Assembly (NCBI RefSeq): GCF_029873635.1
Contig: NC_080423.1
Span: 101,308,991-101,372,990 of the forward strand
DNA: 64,000 nucleotides
Reading direction: 5' to 3'
Source of the DNA: Malania oleifera
Lineage: Eukaryota; Streptophyta; Magnoliopsida; Santalales; Ximeniaceae
Shown here one piece after another: positions 46,408 to 55,904 of the stretch. Position 1 is the first letter of the stretch; the number at the start of each line of letters is the position of its first letter. The translations under genes and the position numbers were made by a program. The notes beneath the pieces are model-generated. The model saw only the letters and a program-made list of their open reading frames with translations. It did not search any database and was not told the DNA's origin.

Positions 46408-47033
46408 GGATCAATAGGTTACTTGCAAAATATATAGCACAAAACTATGTTTCTACAAGAAATCCTTTTGATTTTCTGGCATGAAATGTTTCTGCCGGCA
46501 AAAATATGGAAAAGATGCTTTGCAACAACATCATCCGTAGCACAGAGCAATTACTTGTTATAATCACGATCTATATTTACTACACAGCCTTTGCAAAATA
46601 GCCTAAAAGGAATCTGTAGTTAGCAAAACAAATCGCTTAATGGGTGAATGATTGTGTATAATTTCAAGGGTAAATTAATTAAATAAATGAAAATTTAGTT
46701 AATATCAAGTAGCATTTAATAATTGTATGTTTGCTTAGAGTAGATTATGCAGACATATATATCCCGTGAGACCGATGCCAGATTCAGATTTCAAATGGGG
46801 CTCTCCTGTCTGAATCAACGTTAAGTTTTGATGCAACTTTCAGGTATGAGTATGGCAATTCACATGCTAATAAATGACCCCAGCCGACCAGGAGTTGCTG
46901 CACGTGAATCATCAAACTCTTCTAGCCACACATTGGATTAGTCCATTCATATTGGTATAAAAGCTAATATTGAAGGCAGAAACGAATTGGGGATTTTACT
47001 ACCAAAGAAGAGAAATCTGATGAGAAGAGAAAA
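46408..47033 (+). promoter_or_regulatory. 5' flank and promoter of DUF247 gene 2
   Basis: Continues the duplicated flank from 36590 and corresponds to about 31590-32385 with deletions, including the right arm of the inverted repeat (about 46440-46660). A TATA box TATAAAAG at 46956-46963 lies 71 bp before the ATG. The copia element is inserted about 620 bp upstream of the ATG. Confidence 0.65.
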
Positions 47034-48443
47034 ATGATCAGAATAGAGGCTGCCCGTGTGCGTCAAGACAGTATTGTTTCATGTGGTTGTGGAGATCCAG
47101 TGATCAATATAGACAAAATCTACAGTAGGCGGCTTCAATCCGAAATGATCAATGGACTGGAGCAAAGAGGAACTCAGGCCTGCCAAAAATGCCATATGCA
47201 GAAAGTTTGCCCATTGATGCGAAGGAACAAAGAGAACGACAAATACTTTAACCCCTCAGTGGTTTCCATCGGCCCCTATCACCATGGAAAGAAAGAGCTT
47301 GAGGTAGCAGAAGGGCTAAAGCCTAGAGTGGTATTGGAGTTCATCTCCAGCAGTGGACGCCAAGCTCATGAATTCTATAACAAGATTTTAGAGGTGAGTG
47401 ACGAGGCCAGGAAAAGGTATGTTGATATTTCAATCAGAGATTACAATGATGAAGAATTTGCAGACATGATGTTTCTTGATGGCTGCTTTATTCTGCAGTT
47501 TATCGACAGTGTTGCACATAATAAATTTCATTGTTTGGATGTTTTTGTTAAACAAGTAGGCTTGAAAGGTTTTGGATCATTCTTCATGGACATCATTTTG
47601 CTGGAGAACCAACTGCCCTATGCCATTCTCATGGCACTCATGAGCGTGAAGAAACAAGAAAATGAAAGGGGAAAAGTGAGCATTAGTTTGGAAAATCTTA
47701 TTACTAAATTCCTAAAGCAGTTCAATGCAACAGTAGAAGTGGCAAGGCATGGAGAACAAGATTATAGTCATAAACCAGCTGTTGAAGAACCCATTCATCT
47801 CCTACAATTGTTGAGGAGAAAATTTATTGGCAAGAGAGAAAAGAAAGAAAACCATGCATATAAAAATGACAAATGTACATATTTTAACTCCTTCCGCTCA
47901 GCCGTGGAGCTCAAAGCAAAAGGGATTTGCTTCAAATGCAGCAATACGAACTTTTTGGGAGACATTACTTTCACCTCCAATTACTGGAGCCTTTTTGGGA
48001 AGCTAACGCTTCCTCGAATGGTAGTTGACGATGTAACAGTGCATCTCTTTCTAAATATGATAGCCTATGAAACAGCCCCGAACGCAACAGATGGTTTCGA
48101 GGTTTCTGCTTACATCTATTTTCTGGATTCGCTCGTGGATGGCGCTGACGATGTGAAAGAGCTGCGATCACAGAAGATTCTCAGCTCCTTTTCGTGCGAT
48201 GAAACAGTGTCAAAAATGATTTGCTGCATGGGTGCAGAGGCTTCACCGGACTGGTCTGTTGTTCCAAATGTTAGCAGGAGGATTCAGGAGCACTACGATA
48301 GTAGGCTCAGGACTTGGATAGCTCAGGCGTGGCATGATTATTTCAGCAGCCCCTGGACTGTTGTTGCATTATTTGCAGCTGCTTATGTCATTTTCTTGAC
48401 TTCCACCCAAACTTATTTCACTGTTTATCCCCGCCAAGGATAA
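47034..48443 (+). CDS. DUF247 (UPF0481) protein, copy 2, 469 aa
   Basis: An intact, intronless paralogue of 32386-33792, about four-fifths identical by eye with only a one-residue length difference. The same landmarks are kept: VVSIGPYHHGK, MMFLDGCFILQFI, DIILLENQLPYAIL, LPRMVVDD, NMIAYE, and a C-terminal hydrophobic helix ending TQTYFTVYP. The N-terminal 25 residues differ most (it has SCGCGD where copy 1 has SGPYVSG). As in other DUF247 proteins, a membrane-anchored role is likely and the biochemical function is unknown. Both copies have kept their frames despite clear divergence, so both probably remained under selection. The gene is separated from its sister by 13.2 kb, 9.8 kb of which is the copia insertion. 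Confidence 0.95.
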   Translation: MIRIEAARVRQDSIVSCGCGDPVINIDKIYSRRLQSEMINGLEQRGTQACQKCHMQKVCPLMRRNKENDKYFNPSVVSIGPYHHGKKELEVAEGLKPRVVLEFISSSGRQAHEFYNKILEVSDEARKRYVDISIRDYNDEEFADMMFLDGCFILQFIDSVAHNKFHCLDVFVKQVGLKGFGSFFMDIILLENQLPYAILMALMSVKKQENERGKVSISLENLITKFLKQFNATVEVARHGEQDYSHKPAVEEPIHLLQLLRRKFIGKREKKENHAYKNDKCTYFNSFRSAVELKAKGICFKCSNTNFLGDITFTSNYWSLFGKLTLPRMVVDDVTVHLFLNMIAYETAPNATDGFEVSAYIYFLDSLVDGADDVKELRSQKILSSFSCDETVSKMICCMGAEASPDWSVVPNVSRRIQEHYDSRLRTWIAQAWHDYFSSPWTVVALFAAAYVIFLTSTQTYFTVYPRQG

Positions 48444-48790
48444 TGGCCATGTAGGGATCAGAAGAAGAGCAAGGGGCTTAATGAGATTGCCACCCGAAGT
48501 TGACAGTTAGAAGCCTTGAGAGGGGCTTAATGAGATTGCCACCTCTGGAAGTTGACAGTTGGAAGCCTATGTATAGATATTATGTATACATACAGTGCCA
48601 TTTTTTGTTCAACATGAGACTTGTATACAGAAGAGAATATGGCTTTCTCAAGTTTCTATATGTAAATTAAGTTTGACAAATTATTGTAAAAACATAAATA
48701 AATAAAAAAAATTGAGTTTGGATCGATATTGGCTTGGATTATAAGCGTGAGTTTTTTATTTTTATTTATTCGTCTTCTTCTCATGTATAC
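48444..48790 (+). other. 3' flank of DUF247 gene 2 with short tandem duplication
   Basis: AGGGGCTTAATGAGATTGCC and following sequence occurs at 48472 and again at 48521 (49 bp period, to 48568); copy 1 has one unit. AATAAA-type signals lie at about 48697-48706. Similarity to the copy 1 flank ends near 48790. The next 200 bp hold nothing recognised. Confidence 0.65.
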
Positions 48791-48989
48791 AGTTAAGTGC
48801 ACTATGCAGAAGTAGGACCTAAATTTTTAAGCATTTACATACTTGACATGGGATTAAATTTGAGATGCTCTATGGAGTAGGAATCTGGGAACTTGGTCAT
48901 CTGTAAGAACAGGATATGGCGAATTAAGTGTAGAGAATTTGAGTTATAATTTTTATTTTTTTTTCATAATTTTTGACAGTATTAACTAG

Positions 48990-49641
48990 CCTGATAATTG
49001 GGATGACCAAGTCACCTAGTGTCATTTCATGTGCACTTACCCCTAGGTTATAATTAATCGTGTACTTAATTGGTTATGTTGCCGTGTATTTGAGTTTTAT
49101 GTTTTATGCATTTAATCAACCCTCACCATCACGATAACCCAGCACAATACTGCTGAATAGATGCTGAATTAATCAATCCTCACCAACACAATAATTCAGC
49201 ACAATAATGCTGAATAGATGCTGAATTAATCAACCCTCACCAGCATAATGATTCAGCACAATAATGCTGAATAGATGCTGAATTAATCAACTCTCACCAG
49301 CACAATGATTCAGCACAATAATGCTGAATAGATGCTGAATTAATCAACTCTTCCAGCACAATGATTCAACACAATTGTTGAACATACTAGCACAATAATT
49401 CAGCATAATAATGATCTTCCACCACTACTATAAAAAGGGACTTGGAGAAGAGGCAAGCATCTCACTCATACTCATTCTTTCTACTGTTGCAATTCAAAGT
49501 CTCTCTTCAATCCCTTACTTAGGCATCATAGTGATCCCCCGGAGTACACCTCGGGTCCTCCAAGTCATCCTTGCTTTGTCTTTTTTAGGTAGCTGTGATC
49601 AAGGAGCAATTCCTGAAGATCGTTCAATTTTTAGGCAGCAA
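48990..49641 (+). repeat. Probable 5' LTR of a TAT-type gypsy element
   Basis: Tentative limits TGATAATTGGGATGACC to TTTAGGCAGCA. It contains 64 bp tandem repeats, then TATAAAAAG at 49429-49437 and a transcript-like stretch with CCCCGGAGTACACCTCGGGT, typical of TAT-group LTR ends. It is directly followed by a TTGACCCTGTTTGTGGGAAC segment resembling the TGGCGCCGTCTGTGGGAA-like start of TAT internal regions. The 5' border is the weakest part. Confidence 0.55.
49113..49400 (+). repeat. 64 bp tandem repeats with internal dyad, in LTR U3
   Basis: About four and a half units; each contains ATTCAGCACAATAATGCTGA AT (a perfect 8 bp stem, ATTCAGCA/TGCTGAAT, six-base loop) and a second TGCTGAAT. The array ends about 30 bp before the TATA box. 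Confidence 0.8.
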
Positions 49642-50426
49642 CAATTGACCCTGTTTGTGGGAACCTGTTGAGAGGTTTTCTTTTCCAATCCTCGATCATG
49701 TCTATGTCACACAATTCGAAGTCAGAACCTATTGTGGGTGACAAATCATCCCAATCCATACACTCTGTACCAGTAGACAATTCCGACGTGACGAGAGATG
49801 AGTTCCTTGCATTTCAAAAAATGGAGGATATGTTCAATATGATCCTGTACCAGAAAAGGAATCATAAGGAACTTGACACATGGAAAGGTTGCAATCTCAC
49901 CAGTGATCATTGATAAGGCTTCTGATTGAGTGAAGAAGCTTGAAGATGCGAATAGTATGGGAATGTATGAACAATGATCACACAAACTAAAGGAAAAGTT
50001 CAAAAGAATTGATTAGTTGGAGAAAATGATGAAGGAAGCTCGTAGTAACTCATCCTTTGGGGAGTCCTTAGTTAAATCTTCAGATCTACCTTTCACCACA
50101 GAAGTAATTGATGTTCCTCTACTTAGTAAGTTTAAAATTCCAAGTGTGGAAGTGTATGATAGCTTGTCTGATCCTATTGATCACCTAGACACCTTTAAAG
50201 TGCTAATGCAACTGTAAGGTGCACCAGATGCAATCATGTGTCGAGCATTTGTAGCCACTTTATGTAACGCCCCAACCTGGGTCTGCCAGGGAGCATTGCA
50301 TCTCTTCTCTTTCACCTGGACCAGATAATAAGGGGGCGGGCCTTATCGGATTAATGATTGGCACCACAAACCAACACGTATCATTTTCTGTGTGTTTTGT
50401 CCTCACTCACACACTTCCTGAGAAAA

Positions 50427-50520
50427 CTTCTCAGAAGGTCACCCATCCCAAGACTACTCCAAGCCAAGCACACTTAACCATGGAGTTCTTATGGGAAGAC
50501 TCCCGAAAACAAAGGTGCAC
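50427..50520 (-). repeat. 5S rRNA-derived segment in 3' LTR
   Basis: On the minus strand GGTTAAGTGTGCTTGG corresponds to the 5S box A region and GGGATGGGTGACCTTCTGAG to the intermediate/box C region of plant 5S rRNA, about 94 nt in collinear order. Ends and some loops differ from true 5S, so it is not a functional rRNA gene, but the internal pol III promoter motifs are largely kept. Confidence 0.88.
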
Positions 50521-50853
50521 CTTGTTTATATGGGTAATAAAATCTAATTCTTTTAAGCCTTTCTTCCACAGGGTATCACATTCTCCCCCATTTACAGAAT
50601 GCAGCGTCCTCGTTGCGAATCCACATTTCAAAACTCAGGTGATGTGAATCTCATCACATTTCCAGCTAGGTAAATGCTGTGATACCATTTGTAACGCCCC
50701 AACCTGGGTCTGCCAGGGAGCTTTGCATCTCTCCTCCTCCACTTAGACTAGACAACAGGGGGGCGGGCCTTATCGGACTAATGACTGGCCCCACAGACCA
50801 ACACGTGTCCTTTTCAGTGTGTTTTGTCCTCACTCACACACTTCCTGAGAAAA

Positions 50854-50947
50854 CTTCCTAGAAGATCACCCATCTCAAGACTACTCCAAGCCAAGCAAGC
50901 TTAACCATGAAGTTCTTATGGGAAGGCTCCCGAAAAGAAAGGTGTAC
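50854..50947 (-). repeat. 5S rRNA-derived segment in 5' LTR
   Basis: Second copy of the 5S-like stretch: minus-strand GGTTAAGCTTGCTTGG and GAGATGGGTGATCTTCTAGG. It has more changes in box C than the 3' LTR copy. Confidence 0.85.
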
Positions 50948-52720
50948 CTTGTTCATATGGGTAGCAAAATCTAATCCTTTTAAGCCTTTCTTCACACGGT
51001 ATCACACTTTAATAGGGAACGTCAGGGCATGGTATCGGACCCCAAATCTTGGCTTTATCGGATCTTTTTCCGAAATGGAGTAATTATTCATTGGACATTT
51101 CATTAAGCAGCCGGAGGTTAGCAAAAACGTCGGCTCACCTAATGAGCCTTGTTCAAGGTGAAAGGGGAAACATTAAAGAAATTCATGCACCATTTCGTTA
51201 ATGTAATCCTGGAGATTTGAAACCTTGCTCACGGAATAGCAGTAGCAGCCTTGACAACGGCTCTCCAGTTAGGAGATTTCTTGAATTCATTGGAAAGAAG
51301 CTCCTAGCTTATATAGGAAAGTTGATGGCACGAACTCAGAAATATATCAACCTTGAAGAAGTGATGGACACGAGAAGGAGCTGAACCGACCTAAAAAGGA
51401 AAGACTTGAAAAATATGGAACAAATGACTAGAGTAGGGAAGAGACAAGACAGTAGCAAATCGTCGAGTAGTTCAAGGGAGTTAGGACCTACAGCTAATTT
51501 CTAATCTTATACTCCCCTGAACGTCTCCTAAGCAAATGTCTTGATGCACATCAAGGAACGAGGTTATGTTTCGTAGCCAGAGCCTATGCGTGCACCATCA
51601 TATAAACGAAACACATCCAAATTCTACAAGTTCCACAAAGATCATGGGCATGACAAGGAAGAATGCATCCATCTGAAGAACGAAATTGAAGCCCTAATAA
51701 GAAGGGTTTACTTATCGAGGTTCGTGAAAAGAGGTGATCTCCGAGTAGAGGCCTGTGATCATAAAAAGCTAGAGGAGGAGCAGAAGGAAGAACAGACTGC
51801 AGGAGAGATCGCTGTGATCTTTGGGGGACCAGCAAGTGGAGGAGATAACGGGGGTGCCTAAAAGAGGTATGAAAAACAGGTGCTATTGATGGAAGAACAG
51901 GAACAAAATCATAAAAAACATAAGCAGGAGGATACCATTACCTTCACCAAAGAAGGTGAAGAAGGTATATAGCAGCCTCATGATGATGCCTTGGTAGTGT
52001 CATTACTCGTTGCCAATTGTTGAGTAAGGAGGGTGCTAATTGATAATGGAAGTTACACCTGACATAATCTTTTGGTCGGTACTACAGGTGATGAAGATTG
52101 GAAGGGAACGTTTGAAGCCTATTTCTACACCCTTAGTGGGATTTGGGGGAGATATAGTCCATATTTTGGGCACGATTGCACTCCCATTGGCCATGGGGAC
52201 ACCTTCACAACATGTTACTTTTATAACGGATTTTCTATTAGTTGACCACCCTTCAGTCTACAACATAATATTGAGTTTTCCAACACTTAATGCAACTCGA
52301 GTTGTGACCTCTACTTATCATTTGAAGGTCAAATTTTTTACTCCAAATGGAGTTGGAGTAGTAAAAGGAGATTAGATAGTAGTATACAATTGTTATGCCA
52401 TGGCATTAAAAAGAAAGACAGAAGGGTGAGAGACCTTAGCAATCGAAGATTTGGAAGTAAAAGGGGAGTACTCGCAGATCAGCACGCTATAGGAGGATCT
52501 GATCAGTATTTCGATAAAAGGCGACTAGGAGATGTGCGTTTAGATTGGGAGCCAATTGTCGGAGTTACTGAAGGAGGAGTTGGTAAGATTATTGAGTGAA
52601 TATGTAGACATTTTCGCCTAGTCTACAGATGACATGTCAGGTATTGACCCTGCAGTCATGGAGCACAAATTACAGGTGGATCCAAACCATTGCCCCGTAA
52701 AGAAAAAGAAAAGAAGTTTC

Positions 52721-53223
52721 TGCAACGACCCGAGTAACAATGATATTTAAATAATAAAGAGGGAGGGAAATGGAATCAGGCAGTCGACTTTGTCGACGAA
52801 GGATTCTTCAGGACCTCGTCGACGAGGTTCCGTCTCGTCAATGAGAAAATACCGAGAGAAGAATTTGGGCTACTCTGAATTTTGTCGACGAAGGGTAAGG
52901 TTCGTCGATGAAATTACTTAAGGACTCGTTGATGATATGACGTGGCTCGTCGATGAAACCTGCAGTATAAATAGCCCTAAACTCATTTTAATCATAGAAA
53001 ATCAGCGCCGCTCTCTTCTCTCTCTCTTTCTTTCTCCTACGACCTCTCCTTCTTCTCTCTTCGATTCTGGCCCCGTCAGTCGCCGGATCGACGATCTGAG
53101 GCCACCACGACGTTCCTGGCAGAGTTCTCTTCAAGTTTGCTGTAGCGGATCGTCAATAAGATGAAGTTGGAATTCATCCCAAATCTAGGGTAAGGTCTTT
53201 TATTCAGAATTTGAGTTTCCAGC
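52721..53223 (+). repeat. LTR, family A, left part (5' LTR of the last gypsy element)
   Basis: Starts TGCAACGACC (TGTAACGACC changed by one base) inside the TAT RT. It carries the palindrome cluster, TATA box, predicted exon 1 with the conserved GATCGACGATCTGAGGCCAC sequence and donor CTAGG|GTAAGG at 53190. It is interrupted at 53223, within predicted intron 1, by another LTR and continues at 60801. Confidence 0.85.
52781..52974 (+). promoter_or_regulatory. LTR promoter: about seven GTCGAC dyads and TATA box
   Basis: CAGTCGACTT, TTGTCGACGAA, CCTCGTCGACGAGG, CTCGTCAATGAG, TTTGTCGACGAAG, TTCGTCGATGAA, ACTCGTTGATGA and CTCGTCGATGAAA are spread from 52781 to 52958, followed by TATAAATAG at 52966-52974. 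Confidence 0.65.
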
Positions 53224-53243
53224 TGTAACGACCTGGTTAAATA

Positions 53244-53284
<41 letters not shown>

Positions 53285-54233
53285 ATATAATAATATTCTA
53301 CATGCTCTGATACCATGTTGGGGGTAAACCTAATCATAAACCTAAGCAGTAAGAAGCAGAAACTGAATAAACATATCCATATGTAAATATATACAATACA
53401 AAACCAATACTAGAATACTACATGTTCCCCAAAATATACACATATCATTATTTTTCCAAAATACCCACAACCATGCTAGGATATACAAAAACACTCCCAA
53501 AATATACTCACTCTCTGACAGGGCACTATTGGAGCCCCTCTATCTGCGAGCCTGGTATGCTTGCCTACCTGGATCACCTGAAAATTTTTTCAACACTTAG
53601 ATGAGCCAACGCTCAGTAAGAAGAAATATGCTATTACTAGTGTGTGGCAAATGAGCTACTATACTAAGAAAATCTGTTTCCATATAATCATGAATATCTG
53701 GATACAAAAGTATAGTACAAGTAATAAAATACACCACCCCTTTCTATGTTACTTAACATAAAAGTATTGTAGGTTATAATTCAAAATACTTCTAGTGTAC
53801 ATAAGTATGGTCCCTGTTTCTATAAATCCATACGTACGTAATTTGTAACTGAAACTGTTCCTTGTGGCTATCTGTGTGTCATGACTTACCCCCTCATGAC
53901 AGGGTTGGGCGGCCCGTAGGCAGGATTTACCCTGGCTGGCCAACCAGGAATAAATCACTATACTCCATCAGTCGATCTGCCCACCTCAACCCATATCTGG
54001 ATGGGAAGCCTAACCTTTTCAAGGGCCTAGGTGATCGACCTTACCACGTATTATCTAAATAGGTGGTTGCACTCATAAAGTAACAAAATATCTGTAGCAA
54101 CGGTACCGTGCTCTGTAGTTGCAAGTCCAACAGGGTCTGATACTATATAATATATTTCTATATACAACTATCTGAATTACCATGATTCTGAAATAATCGT
54201 AATAACCATGATGATGCATAACTGTACTGTAAT
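53224..54233 (-). repeat. Solo LTR, family A-like, minus strand, left part
   Basis: The minus-strand end is GGTCGTTACA; the start TGTAGTGAACCGG is at 60800. Flanks CCAGC (53219-53223) and CCAAT (60801-60805) are an imperfect duplication. It contains a TA run (53247-53281), predicted exon 3 with donor GTGAGT and acceptor TTTTCAG (about 53511-53583), and the 150 bp module with perfect hairpin GTCATGA/TCATGAC at 53878-53900. It is interrupted at 54233 by the hAT element. Confidence 0.82.
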
Positions 54234-54249
54234 CATGGTTTTAAATAAC

Positions 54250-55904
54250 GACCGTTACGTAGTGTAATGGTCGATACGTAACGTAAATCAAGGGCTCCAA
54301 AACCAATACGGGCCGATAATGCGGTTCAGAAAAAATTCACAGCCATAACGACCGTTACGTCTCCGTAACGGTCCGTAATGGCCGTTACCCCAACGTTACA
54401 CTCTGTAACAGTCCGTTACGGATCGTTACATGCTGACAACTTGCAGAATCTCCTTTCTGCTGCGCAGCGTTCCTTTCCCCCTTTCCCGAGTCCCAAGCAC
54501 CCATCTACCATTCAATCTACCTAAATCTAACATTCAAAGAGCAAAAAAACTTACTTGTAGTTTTGTTGGCCAAGTTGTCGAAGCTATAAGAAGGCTTCAC
54601 GCCTTCGAAGCCTGAGCTGATCTACTCATCTTCGTAGCCTTCGTCTAGCCTTCCTGAATCCTGATCCTAACTAAGTTCTTCGAAGCTTGAGAGTGGCCGA
54701 AGGCAGCTTCATCCGCCAGTCGTCGCACTCACCGCCACCAGCCAGCCCTCTGCCAGTCGTCGCACGGAGCTTGGAGTCATCGATAGCCCTTCGGCAGCCT
54801 CCGCCAGTCGTCACACTCGCCGCCACCAGCCAGCCCTCCGCCAGTCGTCGCATGAAGCTTCGAGGCTCCTCCAATCCTCTGAGTCGCCTCCCCTTTCTCG
54901 GTCTCACTCAGAGTCTCAAACTCTCTGGCCTCTGCTCATCTCGCGTATGAGATAAGCTTTAAAATTTCAGTGACACTCAACACCCACAGCCACATCTTAA
55001 ACTTTTTATTATGTTTTTTTTAATTATAATTTATTGTAAATTATGTTTGTTAAATTGAATTAAAAAAAGAGTAATTTAATAGAGTAAAAAAAATTAGAAA
55101 ACAGTAATAATTATGTAAAATAAAATTTTCTTAATTTATAAATATTTTAATTGTCTTATATTTTTTGAATGGTAATTAGGAAAATTTAGTTTCATCACAT
55201 ATTCTTATTTATAAATATTTTTTAAGTTTTGAAACATCATTTTGACCTTAAATTTAAAATTAGGTAAAATAAATCGTTACATGATCTATTTTTTGTTTTT
55301 AGTTATCAAATAAAGTAAAAATTGATAACTTAATAGAAAACATTTTAACCTAATAGTTAATATATTAATAATTCAGATTTTTACTAATTACTAGTTGACT
55401 ATTGGAATTTGTAGAAAAAATTTATTTTAATCCATAAACTGCGAAAATGCTTAAAAAATTAAATAGTCAATTTGTACTGTATGGATCTCTATTAGTGATG
55501 CTGTGATGTATATGAAAGTAGAGCAAGTTTTTTCCACCTTTAAAATTAAAATGTTAATTTCTTATAGTTATAAATGAAAATAAAATAAAGTTATAAAAAA
55601 TAATGAAAATATCTTTTTAAAGATAAAGGAATATATTTTTTTGTAATAAAATATCTAATATTTTATAATTTTGCTTATTTAAATATCAAAATAAACTAAA
55701 CATTACTTATTATTTTTAATCAAATATTATATTTTATTTTTACGTAATAAGTATTTAAAATTAGAAGGACTATTTAGTACTTATTATTTAATATTTACTA
55801 AATTACTAATTATAATATTATTCCTGTCATTTTTTTTTAGAAAGGTTGTAATTTTATATTTTCTCTATGTTTTGTGTAGAGATCATCAAATTAAGTCTAT
55901 CAAT
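54250..55904 (+). other. 5' region of the hAT element
   Basis: Subterminal CGTTACG repeats, then a GC-rich stretch to about 54960 that may be promoter and untranslated exon, then about 900 bp of very AT-rich DNA without coding potential, possibly a 5' intron ending TTTTTTTTAG near 55838. Confidence 0.5.

Larger units (their letters stand above)
50263..51006 (-). mobile_element. Cassandra-type TRIM retrotransposon carrying 5S rRNA-like LTRs
   Basis: 744 bp with a perfect 5 bp duplication CTTTA (50258-50262 and 51007-51011) that restores the interrupted gag frame. On the minus strand: 5' LTR 50690-51006, primer-binding site TGGTATCACAGC (plus 50676-50687, iMet type), about 100 bp of non-coding interior, polypurine TGGGGGAGAA (plus 50581-50590), 3' LTR 50263-50580. 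The LTRs start TGTGATACC and end GGGGCGTTACA. Each LTR contains a 5S rRNA-derived segment. No protein is encoded; the element depends on others for reverse transcription. Size, iMet primer and 5S content are the known hallmarks of Cassandra. Confidence 0.93.
49642..52720 (+). pseudogene. TAT-type gypsy gag-protease-RT start, interrupted
   Basis: Gag from about 49698 (MSMSHNSKSEP), then PFTTEVIDVPLLSKFKIPSV and SDPIDHLDTFKVLMQL, a stop, CRAFVATL at the Cassandra insertion, and ATLIGNVRAWYRTP continuing after it at 51007. Later segments are FHKDHGHDKEECIHLKNEIE (51620-51690), a retropepsin-like part (52040-52375) and the RT start HKLQVDPNHCPVKKKKRSF (about 52660-52720), where the family A LTR cuts it off. 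Stops and frameshifts are numerous. The order gag, protease, RT with these motifs is typical of TAT (Ogre/Retand) elements. Confidence 0.8.

Noticed and set aside
32386-48443. A self-incompatibility locus
   Set aside because: DUF247 pairs occur in the grass S and Z loci, but DUF247 is a large plant family and no partner gene, allele data or expression is visible here.
50427-50520. Functional 5S rRNA gene
   Set aside because: Diverged ends and loops, position inside paired LTRs with primer site and target duplication; it is a 5S-derived part of a Cassandra-type LTR.
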